Assembly: GCA_021201665.1 (NCBI GenBank)
Contig: JAJQEO010000115.1
Location: 1 to 64,000 of the forward strand
Source: Lachnospiraceae bacterium
Lineage (GTDB): Bacteria; Bacillota; Clostridia; Lachnospirales; Lachnospiraceae
Direction: 5' to 3'
DNA: 64,000 nt
This document shows, piece by piece, positions 1-8,953 of the stretch. A program made the translations under genes and the position numbers. Position 1 is the first letter of the stretch. Each line of letters opens with the position of its first letter. The notes below the pieces were generated by a model. That model was not told where the DNA came from. It saw only the letters and a list, made by a program, of their open reading frames with translations, and did not search any database.

Positions 1-2
1 GC

Positions 3-1442
3 ACCAACACAGACCGCCCCGCTTTTCAGGCGATGATGAAAAAGCTCCGTACCGGCGAGCTGAACGTCCTGGTCACGAAAGATTTTTCCCGCGCAATGCG
101 TGATTATACTGAAATGGGCAACTATCTGGAGTGCGTCTTTCCATTCCTCGGTGTCCGATATATCTCCATCAATGACGGGTATGACAGTGACGACTACAAA
201 GGTATGACCAGCGGTATGGATGTGGTTCTGCGGAATATCGTCTACGCTTCCTACAGCAAAGACCTGTCCATCAAGACTACAACAGCAAAGTACCAGATGA
301 TGAAACAGGGCAAGTTTGTAGGTAGTACAACGCCGTATGGCTACACATTCCACCCGACAATCCGCAACAAGCTGGCAATAGACGAGGAATCTGCCGCTGT
401 AGTGCGCCGTATTTTCGATATGGCACTGGCTGGAAAGACGACTGGCGAAATTGCCAGAACGCTGAATGAGGATAAAGTTGTCACGCCGGGCGTGTATTAC
501 CGCCAGAAACACCCTGAGAGTCGTCGATTCCAGAAACGGAACGATGGAAATGGCTGGACAATCGCTGCTATCCACGGCATTCTTAATCAGTATGAGTATA
601 CTGGAGCAACTGTCGGCCATAAGCGTTCTAAAGTCAGCCTGACCAGCAAGAAGACCGTCCCCCACGACCGGGAGGATTGGTTTGTAGTGGAAGGGATGCA
701 CGATGCGATTGTATCTAAAGAGGAATTTGAACGAGTGCAGGGACTGCTCACGCATAGGCCGCACACGAAGAAGGGGAAAATCACCTATCCTCTACAGAAA
801 GTTGTTCGCTGTTCCGAATGCCGTAGGGCGATGTCCCGCCGCAAAGGTGCTAATGGGTATTACTATATTTGCAATAACTCTACGCATGACCCCAATGCTA
901 CCTGTGACGGGTCAAAGCATTTTGAGGAGCCGGATATAGAACGGATTGTATTGAACGCGATCCAGCATATCCTGACACTCTACCGCAAGCAGGCCGATAA
1001 AGAAAGTTCCTTGCGGCTCACCCGGAAGGAACGCATGGAGGACTGCACCGCAGAAATCTCCCGATTGCAGCAGACGCTGGAACGGTATCAGCGGGAACAG
1101 CTTCGGCTGTATGAGGACTACATATCCGATGCTATGACCAGAGAAAGCTACCTCAAGCGCAAAGGCAAGCTGGCAGACGAGATCAAAATGACCAAGGAAC
1201 AGGTCATCGAGCAGGAAAAGCTGCTTCTCAGTCTCGAAAGCCAGGCAAACGCGCAGGAAAATCCCATGAAGGCATTGGAGGCGGCATACACGGGCGTTGA
1301 TGCCCTGACCGCTGAAATGGTGCAGGCATTTGTGCAGGAATTGTACCTGTATCCCGACTCACAGGTGGAAATCGTATGGAAGTTCAAAGATTTGATTGAG
1401 CCGCTGCTGGCGGAATCCCAGGAGGATCAACACGATGGATAA
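3..1442 (+). CDS. Large serine recombinase, 5' end outside window
   Basis: The frame is open from base 3, so the start and catalytic serine lie upstream of the window. The visible part begins inside the resolvase domain (TNTDRPAFQAMMKKLR, then KDFSRAMRDYTEMGNYLE), followed by the recombinase domain and a zinc beta-ribbon whose first pair is CSEC near base 813, with later Cys at YYICNN and TCDG. A Glu/Leu/Gln-rich coiled coil spans roughly bases 1040-1230. This order is that of large serine integrases of conjugative transposons and prophages, which cut and join attachment sites through a 5'-phosphoserine. The stop codon overlaps the next start (ATGGATAA). It is probably the end of an integrated element whose body lies to the left. 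Confidence 0.9.
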   Translation, partial: TNTDRPAFQAMMKKLRTGELNVLVTKDFSRAMRDYTEMGNYLECVFPFLGVRYISINDGYDSDDYKGMTSGMDVVLRNIVYASYSKDLSIKTTTAKYQMMKQGKFVGSTTPYGYTFHPTIRNKLAIDEESAAVVRRIFDMALAGKTTGEIARTLNEDKVVTPGVYYRQKHPESRRFQKRNDGNGWTIAAIHGILNQYEYTGATVGHKRSKVSLTSKKTVPHDREDWFVVEGMHDAIVSKEEFERVQGLLTHRPHTKKGKITYPLQKVVRCSECRRAMSRRKGANGYYYICNNSTHDPNATCDGSKHFEEPDIERIVLNAIQHILTLYRKQADKESSLRLTRKERMEDCTAEISRLQQTLERYQREQLRLYEDYISDAMTRESYLKRKGKLADEIKMTKEQVIEQEKLLLSLESQANAQENPMKALEAAYTGVDALTAEMVQAFVQELYLYPDSQVEIVWKFKDLIEPLLAESQEDQHDG

Positions 1443-1956
1443 TAACGCTGCTGGGTGCGACCTTTATAGAGGCTGCATCTGTAAATTGAATACGGAATGC
1501 CAGGATAAATCCCTTCTGTCTGTCCAGGCTGATTATTTTATAATTATCCGGCCACTCGATAATACGCAGGTTTTAACTGTCCCCGTTGTCGCTGCACAGA
1601 AGAAAGACACAAAGAGCGTCCGTATCAACGGAAAGCGCTATTGGGCGCGCGTAATGGCATTTACCCCTGTTCCCATTAACTCGCTGGAGGTTGCCTGTGG
1701 GAAGTACCTTGATAATCCATATCAAGCTATCTCAGCAATCTATGACACGCATAACCGTATTCTCGCAGAGAAGAAACGGGTACAGCGTCAGGAGAAATAC
1801 GAGCAGCGTCAATGGAAACTGATGGTGCGCAGAGCGATAAAAGATCAGCATGAACAGGAACGGATGAACGCTCCCATGGAGGAACCCTACGTCCCTGATT
1901 ATATCGCCAATCATGCAAGGCATCCCTTTTCCGGCGGCGCGATGTGTCCACGGTAG
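1435..1956 (+). CDS. Hypothetical protein coupled to recombinase
   Basis: I chose ATG 1435 because AGGAGG lies 9 bases upstream and the start overlaps the recombinase stop by 8 bases; an upstream start at 1396 has no such site. The product is 173 aa and I do not recognise the family. It has a Cys-containing N-terminus (GCDLYRGCICKLNTEC), a beta-rich middle (YFIIIRPLDNTQVLTVPVV) and a highly charged Lys/Arg/Gln helix around residues 105-145. There is no signal peptide or membrane segment. Translational coupling suggests it belongs to the same mobile element and could be an accessory or directionality protein, but this is only positional inference. Confidence 0.6.
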   Translation: MDNNAAGCDLYRGCICKLNTECQDKSLLSVQADYFIIIRPLDNTQVLTVPVVAAQKKDTKSVRINGKRYWARVMAFTPVPINSLEVACGKYLDNPYQAISAIYDTHNRILAEKKRVQRQEKYEQRQWKLMVRRAIKDQHEQERMNAPMEEPYVPDYIANHARHPFSGGAMCPR

Positions 1957-1979
1957 TTTGATTGAGTCGCCGCTGGCGG
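1957..1979 (+). repeat. Duplicated recombinase-tail segment
   Basis: These 23 bases match 1391-1413, the last codons of the recombinase (LIEPLLA), with two mismatches. In both places the segment is followed within 30 bases by a ribosome binding site and a small gene. It looks like a relic of a second recombinase 3' end left by cassette exchange. Confidence 0.6.
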
Positions 1980-1995
1980 CAGAAATGGAGAAACA

Positions 1996-2322
1996 ATGAT
2001 AAACCTTCTTTTTGAAGATACAGAGTCAGCTGACTTACAGGATCGTGTTTGCAGCATCCTGCTGTCGCTGAGCATGATGGCTGATGTGAACCGCCGTGAG
2101 GGTATGGTCAATGGAGAGACTGCAAGGTTATACAGACAAGAGTATCAGTTCCATTATGAGACGGCTGTGAAAAACACGCTCCGATTGCTTGGTTGCTTGA
2201 TTGGAGATGTGGAATTGTCCAGCGAAAGCCGTATGGCAGGTATCATCCATAACGGGTACGAAGGTTTTGAAAGGGTCATGGCATATTGTGAAGATGCGCT
2301 TGAAACTGAGGCTTCAATCTGA
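1996..2322 (+). CDS. Small hypothetical protein
   Basis: 108 aa; start supported by GGAGAA 7 bases upstream. The sequence is soluble, largely helical and acidic, with no recognisable motif (begins MINLLFEDTESADLQDRV; middle YRQEYQFHYETAVKNTLRLL). It sits between the recombinase-linked gene and a strong terminator, so it probably closes the operon of the mobile element. Function unknown. Confidence 0.55.
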   Translation: MINLLFEDTESADLQDRVCSILLSLSMMADVNRREGMVNGETARLYRQEYQFHYETAVKNTLRLLGCLIGDVELSSESRMAGIIHNGYEGFERVMAYCEDALETEASI

Positions 2323-2364
2323 ATGATGTGCATAGACTGTAATATCAGAGTGCTTACTGATTGA

Positions 2365-2414
2365 GAAAATCCAGAGGGTTGTGTCCTCCTTCAGCTCTCT
2401 GGATTTTCTTTTTT
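2365..2414 (+). terminator. Rho-independent terminator
   Basis: A perfect 12-bp stem (GAAAATCCAGAG with CTCTGGATTTTC, loop 20 bases) is followed by six T residues at 2409-2414. It ends the transcript of the 108-aa gene and shows that the open frame reading through it from 2361 is not a natural gene start. Confidence 0.85.
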
Positions 2415-2441
2415 GTTGGTTTTTCCTTGACACAAGGAGAT

Positions 2442-3249
2442 CTTTCCCGTTTCGGCAGGAACCATCTGGAAATGGGGAATTACCTGGGAAAGATTTTCCC
2501 GTTTCTGGGTGTCCGCTTTATCGCGGTCTGCGACCATTACGACAACATGGACAGGGATCCGGAGACGCTGGCTGTTCAGCTGAAAAATCTTGTGAATGAA
2601 CTTTATGCAAAGGACATTTCCGTGAAAATCCGCTCTTCAAGGGAGAAACAGTGGGAGCGCGGCAGCTTCTGCGGGCGTGATCCCGCATATGGATACGGTG
2701 TGGTGAAAGAGGGGAACATCCGGAAACTGGTGATCGAGGAAGAGCCGGCGGCGGTTGTGCGTGAGATTTACCGGAGGTTTCTGGACGGAAGCGGATATCC
2801 GGAGATTATTGAATGGCTGTATGCGGAAAAAATACACAGGCCGGGGGATTACCGGAAATACAGGCACGTCCGGCAGCAGGAAGGCGAGGAACTGCATAAC
2901 TGGCATAAGGCGACCATCAACCAGATCCTGAACAACTGCGTTTACATCGGGTATCTGATCTGTGAACAGGTGGACGGAAAACGTGTGGGAGGCCGGAAGA
3001 GTTTTGATGTCATTAACGACAACTGGAAAGTGCGGAAGGACAATCATGAGCCGATTATCAGTAAGGAAGATTTTGAAGCGAGCGTGAGGAAGTTTGAAGG
3101 GCGGTCGCTGAAATATTCATCCGGAGCTTCTAAAAATCTTCCGCTGGATGAGGATATTTATAAGGGGCTTCTGGTCTGCGGGGAGTGCGGCGCGAGGTTT
3201 GGCAGAGCCGCCGGGCTGACCGGAGACGGAAAAACGAGGAATTACCAGT
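2442..3249 (+). pseudogene. Serine recombinase remnant, truncated at both ends
   Basis: Homology starts abruptly at DLSRFGRN (base 2442) just after a terminator and T-rich linker, so the catalytic N-terminus is missing. It keeps the end of the resolvase domain (EMGNYLGKIFPFLGVRF), the recombinase domain and the first zinc-ribbon pair (CGECGARFG), then stops at NYQYV. It is paralogous to the recombinase at the left edge. At about 3250 the sequence changes directly into the middle of a sigma-factor gene, so the second zinc pair and coiled coil are lost too. It cannot be an active recombinase. Confidence 0.85.
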
Positions 3250-4833
3250 ATGTGTGAGAGCATAGATACAAATCCAGAGATTTCCATGGAATATCAGGAT
3301 CGGAAACGCCTGATCAGTGAAATCCTGGATGAATTGCCGCCCGAACAGAGAGTCGTTCTCTCCATGTTTTTCATGCAGGAGATGAGCACAAAAGAAATCG
3401 CCGAGACGCTCGGTGTCAGTGAGAGTACCGTAAAAAGCCGGAAAGCTTACGGCAAGAAAAAAGTAGAAGCCAGCGTCAAAACTCTGGAGAAGAAGGGCGT
3501 CAATCTCTGGGGACTTACCGCGGTTGGGTTCTTTGCATGGCTGCTTAAAGGAATTGATGTGGACGCGGCAGAGCTGCCGGCGGAGACGGTGTTGTTGTTT
3601 ATTCGACGGGAAATTTTTAATACTTCGGCGAGCGGAGCATCAGCTGACACGATGGGTAGCCAGATGGCTAAAACAGCGGAGAAAACCACCGCTTCTCAAA
3701 CTGGAAAGACTGCTGCCAAAGAAATCGGGAAGACTGCAGTAAAAAAAGTCGGGAAGACAGTCGTCAAAGAAGTGGGAAAAGCTGCTGCAACGGTGATCGG
3801 AAAGACAACAACGACGAAGCTTTTGATCGGTGTGGTGACTGTGGCGGTGGCAGGAACCGGCGTGGGGGAGATTGCTCAGAATATAGGAAACAGTCGGACG
3901 GCGGTGGTGAGTGAATCGGCAGAAGTGACTGCGGAGATGGAAACCGAAGAAGCTGTAGAAAAACAAACCGCATACAAGGAGACAGAGCTGGTTGAGACGG
4001 AAATGGAATTGCAGTCAGAGTCTGAAATGGAAACCGAATCAGAAACGGAAACAGGATTAGAAATAGAGTCAGGAACTGAAACCGATGCTGTTGAAGGTAC
4101 ATCATCTGACAACAGTGGAGAACGGCCAGGATACACTGCATCAGACTATATGTCGGTAGGCAATTATATCGGGGTTACTGTTACGGATATTGAAGTAGAT
4201 GAGGTTAGTGACTATGATATTGTATCCTGGATAAATGCGCGGGCAGAGGATCAAGGGCTGGATTGGGAGATTTCCAATCTGTATGAGCTGACGTACGATA
4301 TGGTTTCTTCTGCAAGCGGAGGGAACAGCTATACGGTGGACACATATATTGAGCATATTGGCAGTTTTATACAAGAACGACGAGAATTGTATCGTATAAA
4401 GAATCTTTTTGTTGATATATGGCAGGCTGTGTCGGATACATATGTTTTTGAAGGATTCCCGGAGGATACATATAAATATGATACTGAGACAGTTGACATT
4501 GTTGCCGAATATGGAGCACGTTTTGGTTTATCTAAGGAAAAAATGGAAGAAGTTTTGGAGGATCATCCAGATACAATGGATTTGATCATTGAAAAAGTTG
4601 AAAATCACCTTCAGGAGGAGATGATCCTTCATTATATTGCGGATGAACAAAATATTTCCTACGACATGGTTTCTGATGAGGAAAAACGACAGATTGCTGT
4701 TATGTATGGATATGAAAGTTATGAGGAATTGCAGAAGCATTATGATCAGGATGATATAGATTATTATTCTCTTTATCTGCGGGTGGCTCAGTATGTCGTC
4801 AGCAAGGCTAATATCGTAGTGGCCAATGAATAA
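3250..4833 (+). CDS. N-truncated sigma-like protein with TM and trigger-factor-like ectodomain
   Basis: 527 aa. Residues 1-100 match the second half of the sigma protein at 9867-12143 almost residue for residue (NPEISMEYQDRKRLI, LPPEQRVVLSM, LGVSESTVKSRKAYGKKK = sigma region 4). The zinc ribbon and sigma region 2 are missing because the gene is cut at its junction with a recombinase remnant. A Lys/Thr/Gly repeat (roughly residues 140-185), one TM helix (about 195-215) and a Glu/Ser/Thr stalk follow. The last ~180 residues resemble the C-terminal arms of trigger-factor/FKBP-type chaperones (EYGARFGLSKEKMEEVL, MILHYIADEQ) without the FKBP core. Without region 2 it should not act as a complete sigma factor. 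Its start is only the first ATG after the junction, with no convincing ribosome site, so it may be untranslated. Confidence 0.65.
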   Translation: MCESIDTNPEISMEYQDRKRLISEILDELPPEQRVVLSMFFMQEMSTKEIAETLGVSESTVKSRKAYGKKKVEASVKTLEKKGVNLWGLTAVGFFAWLLKGIDVDAAELPAETVLLFIRREIFNTSASGASADTMGSQMAKTAEKTTASQTGKTAAKEIGKTAVKKVGKTVVKEVGKAAATVIGKTTTTKLLIGVVTVAVAGTGVGEIAQNIGNSRTAVVSESAEVTAEMETEEAVEKQTAYKETELVETEMELQSESEMETESETETGLEIESGTETDAVEGTSSDNSGERPGYTASDYMSVGNYIGVTVTDIEVDEVSDYDIVSWINARAEDQGLDWEISNLYELTYDMVSSASGGNSYTVDTYIEHIGSFIQERRELYRIKNLFVDIWQAVSDTYVFEGFPEDTYKYDTETVDIVAEYGARFGLSKEKMEEVLEDHPDTMDLIIEKVENHLQEEMILHYIADEQNISYDMVSDEEKRQIAVMYGYESYEELQKHYDQDDIDYYSLYLRVAQYVVSKANIVVANE

Positions 4834-4944
4834 TGGATTCGAAATGATGTTGCCGCACTCCCCGCATGACGTGTTTTTTGGGACGGTTCGCAGGTACGAT
4901 CATGGGTTACAAAAGAAAGTAGACTGTTTGCAGGAGAAAAGAGA

Positions 4945-5220
4945 ATGCATGAGGAACAATCCCTGCCTCCGGCGTGGCAGGACTGGACAATTACAGAACG
5001 AATCGGAAGAGGTTCTTTCGGGACGGTTTATAAGGCGGAGAGACCAGTATCGGCGGTTGGAGCTGATCAAATTGCCGCGGCCGGTATGACTGTTCCGAAA
5101 GGAATTGGATGGTTGCCAGAAAATATAAAGATTCCGGGGCTTCTCCAATGTCTGTCACCGAACGAAGACGAAACCTTCGAAAATCAGCGTCTCGCCATCG
5201 AAAACAAATTGTGGCAGTGA
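4945..5220 (+). pseudogene. Ser/Thr protein kinase N-lobe remnant
   Basis: Starts with a good ribosome site (AGGAGAAAAGAG) and reads WTITERIGRGSFGTVYKAER, the glycine-rich ATP loop of Hanks-type kinases. The sequence after AER no longer looks like a kinase: there is no VAIK lysine, HRD or DFG motif before the stop at 5220. A change of frame within 5109-5150 leads into a basic juxtamembrane stretch, a TM helix and an ectodomain, which is the normal continuation of a receptor kinase. The two halves are best read as one gene that lost its catalytic core. Confidence 0.7.
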
Positions 5221-5867
5221 TTATGGTTGTTGTTGTTGTTGTTTTGGCTGGTGCGGCCAGAGGAATCTGGTTTGAATATTTTCGCTTGCAACAACAGTCT
5301 GCTCCGGCATTAGTTAGTATCTATGAACAGCCAGATGTTAAAAGCACGGTGATTGGAAAGCTTTCTGAGGAGCCTACAGATCTTACAGGAAATTATACGG
5401 AAGACTATCTTTGGGGAGAAGTTTATATAGATAGTGAAAAAACTGAAACAGGTTGGATTCAGCTCTCTGCTATTATGACCGCAGCGTTGACAATGATAGC
5501 AACGGAAAATCTTGCTGATGAAGAAATAGAAATGCCAGAAACTCAGGAGGACACAGAGATACCAGAGACCGATCGTGCAGAGTTAAGCAATACGAGTGAT
5601 GAGAGTATTATGAGCCAGGCTGTAGATGACTTTGTGGAAAGCCTACTAAATACGTTTAATTTGTCTGTAGGAGAAGAGGATAAACCGTCAGCAGCAATCT
5701 GGATGTCAGGCTCAAATGCGAAGTGCTATTCCTCAGATACAGCAGTTGTGACGGTAAGCAGTCAAGGGAAAGTGACCGCAGTTGGAACCGGAACGGCATA
5801 TGTAGTGTTTATGGTGGTGAATGGGCCTTATAGCTTGACTCAGGCTTATAAATATGTTGTTACCTAA
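5109..5867 (+). CDS. Membrane protein with SH3-like and Ig-like ectodomain (kinase tail)
   Basis: 252 aa in a frame different from the kinase scrap it overlaps. It has a basic segment (RRRNLRKSASRHRKQ), a TM helix of Val/Ile (about residues 34-52), then an extracytoplasmic bacterial SH3-like repeat (IYEQPDVKSTVIGKL ... GWIQLSAI), an acidic linker and a BIG2-like strand set (SSDTAVVTVSSQGKVTAVG). I infer that it is the outer half of the broken receptor kinase. No strong ribosome site precedes the ATG at 5109 or at 5148, so independent expression is doubtful. Confidence 0.55.
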   Translation: MVARKYKDSGASPMSVTERRRNLRKSASRHRKQIVAVIMVVVVVVLAGAARGIWFEYFRLQQQSAPALVSIYEQPDVKSTVIGKLSEEPTDLTGNYTEDYLWGEVYIDSEKTETGWIQLSAIMTAALTMIATENLADEEIEMPETQEDTEIPETDRAELSNTSDESIMSQAVDDFVESLLNTFNLSVGEEDKPSAAIWMSGSNAKCYSSDTAVVTVSSQGKVTAVGTGTAYVVFMVVNGPYSLTQAYKYVVT

Positions 5868-6093
5868 TAATAGAAAAGGTTATTGAGGCGCTTGTGCGCA
5901 CGTACGATTTCGACTAGAGTTATGCGGAGCAATCCGCATATCTACTAAAGAAAAGATGAAATTGGTTCATAAGGTAGCTGTTAAATAGCTACTTTTGGCG
6001 TTCTAAACCCAATTTAGAACATGTAAAAAGAGCGGAATCTCAGAATGTTTTGAACCGCCGAGAACGCTCCATTTAACAATAGGAAGAGCAAAG

Positions 6094-6772
6094 ATGAGTA
6101 ATGTAAGATTTCGTGACCAGTGTGGCTGCGAGTTAAGTGAGGAATCAAAATTTTGTCCGAATTGTGGGCGAAATCAGCTGAAATTAATACAAATACATCG
6201 ACTTATGGAAATAGCTATAGCGATTCGGCGACAAAACAGGCAAAAAGAAAAAGCAGGATGCGGATTATTATTATCGTCGTGATTTTGCTGGGCGCTGCGG
6301 TGGGATTTGGAGCATGTTCAGAAATGAAGGGAGGACCTGGAAAGGCGTTGGAAGCAATGGTACACATGTTACCGGGCGCTCACGATTCGAAATCAACAGA
6401 TTCATCAGACAAAACGGATGATGAAGGGAATGGAATAGCAATTGAGATGGAGATACTTATGCCGGGAAATGGATAGATGGCGCATTGACAGGCTATGGTA
6501 TTTCGTTCTCGGCAGAAGGAAACGAATATGCCGGGGAATGGGTAGACAGCACTCGTGCAGGTTATGGTGTCTATTATTGGACAGATGGAGACATTTATGC
6601 CGGGAAATGGGCAGATGATCTTCAGGCAGGCTATGGCGTTATAAACTGGTCAAACGGTGTCATCTATGCCGGAGAGTGGGATGGCGGTGACCGGACTGGC
6701 TATGGCATCCAATACGATGAAGATGGCTCATCAATATCGGGCTTATGGAATGACGGTATTCCTCAAGAATAG
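6094..6772 (+). pseudogene. Frameshifted zinc-ribbon / TM / MORN-repeat protein
   Basis: Three frames carry one protein. Frame 1 from ATG 6094 (AGGAAGAG upstream) gives a zinc ribbon ending FCPNCG. One G missing from the GGG at 6166-6168 would restore CPNCGAKSAEINTNTS and lead into a TM helix (MRIIIIVVILLGAAVGF). A second shift just before 6448 leads into GDTYAGKWIDGALTGYG and then MORN units (EYAGEWVDSTRAGYGVY, IYAGKWADDLQAGYGV, IYAGEWDGGDRTGYGI). The first zinc ligand is also lost (RDQC where CDQC is expected). Two frameshifts plus a ligand mutation mark decay. Intact relatives would be membrane-anchored and expose MORN repeats outside the cell. Confidence 0.75.
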
Positions 6773-6995
6773 ACTGGCTGTTGTTTAGGCTCTGAAAGTC
6801 GTCGTATCAAAATTGATGATTGACAAATAAGTCCCGGACTGGTAAAGTGAAATTACTTTTATTTGTGTTTATGTGTGAATCTGTGTTTGAGAAAATCGGA
6901 TTTGAGAAAACCTTGTTTGACAAAATCTGACCTGGGGAAACGTACCTCCTGTGTATAACGGATAGTTATCCGATTTCAGAAGGAGGGACGACAAA

Positions 6996-7955
6996 ATGAA
7001 AAAGAAACTGGAGGAACTGAACCTTACAGACAACTTTCTGTTTGGTTCAATGGTAGAGCGAAAAGGGACCGGCGAGGAGTTTGTGCGAGCACTTCTCGAG
7101 GTGATTTTTGGGCGGAAATTTGGGGAAATACGGATTGTTCCGCAGAAGGTTTACAGCGGGGCTGATACGGATCTCCACGGCGTGCGGCTTGATGTCTATG
7201 TAGAGACGGAACCTGATGGTGACGAGGACGGCCCTCCGAAAGCTTCTGTTTATGATGTGGAGCCGGAGCAGAACGACAGTAAGGCAGCCGTGCAGGGGCT
7301 TCCGATGCGTACGCGGTTTTACCGCGCAAAAATTGATGCGGCAAGCCTGGGCAGCGGAGAGGATTATCGTTGCCTGAAACGGGTTACCGTGGTGATGATT
7401 GTGACATTCGATCCATTTGGAAGTGACCGAATGGTTTACACGATCCGGAATATGTGTCAAGAAGAGCCGGGACTCTCTTATGAGGACGGCGCGCGGACAC
7501 TGTTTCTCTATACAAAAGGGAAGCGCGGAAGAACGAGGAAAAATCTGCGTGAGCTTCTCCACTATATGGAAGATACGACAGAGGAGAACGCGGTGAATCC
7601 GACACTCAAAAGAATACATAAGACGGTGGAACAGGTCCGGCATGATAAGGAGGTATCACTGGGTTATATGAAAATTTTTGAGAGAGAAGAGATGCTGCGT
7701 GAGGAAGGCCGGGATGCGGAAAAGGTCAATACAGAGCGGGAACGTCTGCGTGCGGATGTAGCAGAGCAAAAAGCAGACGCTGCAGAGCAAAAAGCGGACG
7801 CTGCAGAGCAAAAAGCGGACGCTGCAGAGCGGAGAGCAAAAGAAGCGGAAGCAGAGAATGCTGCCCTTATGCAGAAGCTGAGTGATGCCATGGAGAAAAT
7901 GCAGGAGCTTTCTCAGGAGGTTGCGCAGCTGCGGCAGCAGGTGAAGCCGGCGTAA
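6996..7955 (+). CDS. Rpn-family PD-(D/E)XK nuclease / transposase-like protein
   Basis: 319 aa; GGAGG lies 8-9 bases before ATG. The N-terminal half has the Rpn/PDDEXK_2 hallmarks: MKKKLEELNLTDNFLFG, then the metal-binding pattern GVRLDVYVE ... SVYDVEPEQN and KRVTVVMIVTFDPF. These proteins cut DNA and promote recA-independent recombination. The C-terminal ~100 residues form a coiled coil built in part from a seven-residue tandem repeat (AEQKADA, three copies). An inverted repeat (CGGATA-GT-TATCCG, 6960-6973) precedes the ribosome site. A scrap of a second Rpn 3' end lies at 9656-9697, so the family has been duplicated here. Confidence 0.8.
   Translation: MKKKLEELNLTDNFLFGSMVERKGTGEEFVRALLEVIFGRKFGEIRIVPQKVYSGADTDLHGVRLDVYVETEPDGDEDGPPKASVYDVEPEQNDSKAAVQGLPMRTRFYRAKIDAASLGSGEDYRCLKRVTVVMIVTFDPFGSDRMVYTIRNMCQEEPGLSYEDGARTLFLYTKGKRGRTRKNLRELLHYMEDTTEENAVNPTLKRIHKTVEQVRHDKEVSLGYMKIFEREEMLREEGRDAEKVNTERERLRADVAEQKADAAEQKADAAEQKADAAERRAKEAEAENAALMQKLSDAMEKMQELSQEVAQLRQQVKPA
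7761..7823 (+). repeat. 21-bp tandem repeat x3 inside rpn gene
   Basis: Three contiguous 21-base units (consensus GCAGAGCAAAAAGCGGACGC plus T) encode the heptad AEQKADA. One mismatch among units indicates recent expansion of the coiled coil. Confidence 0.85.
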
Positions 7956-7992
7956 ATTAAGCCTGTGGTAGAAACAGGGTAAATTGGATTGA

Positions 7993-8041
7993 AATCAGGG
8001 GAGCTTTTTGCTGTGATGCCTGCAAAGAGCTCCTTGATTTA
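7993..8041 (+). terminator. Probable terminator after rpn
   Basis: Long stem with AAATCA/TGATTT base, GGGAGC/GCTCC and TTTTTGC/TGCAAAG pairing. The downstream sequence is T-rich but lacks an uninterrupted run. The rest of 7956-8406 holds a T-rich stretch that recurs near 9700 and another hairpin, and no gene. Confidence 0.55.
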
Positions 8042-8291
8042 TTTACTGAAACAAATAAATCTGAAAATTTTGAAGATGAGTATTCCCTCTATCCAGTTTT
8101 ATACCATTTTTGCGCTGATTCCACTCTGTTTTATCATACGAGCGAACATTTTTTCGCCCGTCTCGTGAAAATGTTGAACATTAAAATGGAGATTACAAAC
8201 CGGGCAAGCCCAGTTTCAAAATCGGGTGTAAACACATCCTCAAGGTCGGACATCACTGCGGCATTCGCAGCTGAAGTATCTAAAAGAAACA

Positions 8292-8328
8292 GAAAAGGTT
8301 TCCTTCTTCCTTGGAGGGGAACTTTTTC
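8292..8328 (+). terminator. Hairpin with T-tract, repeated module
   Basis: GAAAAGGTTTCCTTCTTCC pairs with GGAGGGGAACTTTTTC with small bulges, giving a U-rich 3' side. A closely related hairpin with the same downstream CTTTAC occurs at 9751-9783 and a worn copy near 15400. Confidence 0.5.
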
Positions 8329-8406
8329 TTTACGTGCAATCTTTGCCGTGTGATACAGTGTCATTACAGAAAGGCGATAACGGAAAAGAAAAAGGAGGAA
8401 ACACAG

Positions 8407-8901
8407 ATGAATGATCAGTTTGCATATTTGAAAAAGTATTCCGATGTTTATGATGCAGTGCTGGAAGTAAACAGGCGAATCAGCCAGCGGGACTGGACGG
8501 TATCAATACAGAAAATGCGCACCGCAGCAGAACGTATGCTGAAACATGTTTATCAATTGTATGGCGAGGTCAGCCGGGATTTGGATTTCTGCAATTCCAT
8601 TAATCAGCTTCATAAGGCAGGGATCATATCTCAGAAATCAGCCGGGAATTATCATCGGATCCGGATGATCGGAAACGAGGCTGTTCATTGCAACGTGAAT
8701 TACGCTGAGCAGGAAACCCGGGGAGTTTATGGGGTGCTTTTGGAAGAATCGGTTCTCTTTGCGGAGCGGTATATGGTACAGACGGATCCACATGGAAGAG
8801 AGCGTCTGAGAAGAGTGGCATTAGACGTGCCTGCTCCGGCGGCATATTCGGCACCGGCTCGGGAGAAAAGAAATAACGCATATAAATATAAGGTGAGGTG
8901 A
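8407..8901 (+). CDS. DUF4145-type protein
   Basis: 164 aa from ATG 8407, chosen because AAAGGAGG lies 8 bases upstream; the open frame further upstream runs through the hairpin module. Residues 20-120 resemble DUF4145 (RTAAERMLKHVYQLYG, INQLHKAGIISQKSAGNYH, IRMIGNEAVHCN), a helical domain common in restriction- and phage-defence-associated proteins and typically lacking a known activity. The C-terminus is Pro/Ala/Arg-rich. There is no membrane segment. A symmetric hairpin (8908-8942) follows the stop. Confidence 0.65.
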   Translation: MNDQFAYLKKYSDVYDAVLEVNRRISQRDWTVSIQKMRTAAERMLKHVYQLYGEVSRDLDFCNSINQLHKAGIISQKSAGNYHRIRMIGNEAVHCNVNYAEQETRGVYGVLLEESVLFAERYMVQTDPHGRERLRRVALDVPAPAAYSAPAREKRNNAYKYKVR

Positions 8902-8953
8902 TATTGAGATAAGTTCATGGTGCCTGGCATCATGAATTTATCTGGGATGAAAA

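Noticed and set aside
4826-5089. 87-codon + frame overlapping the kinase remnant
   Set aside because: Out of frame with the kinase motif, no domain, and no ribosome site; a shadow.
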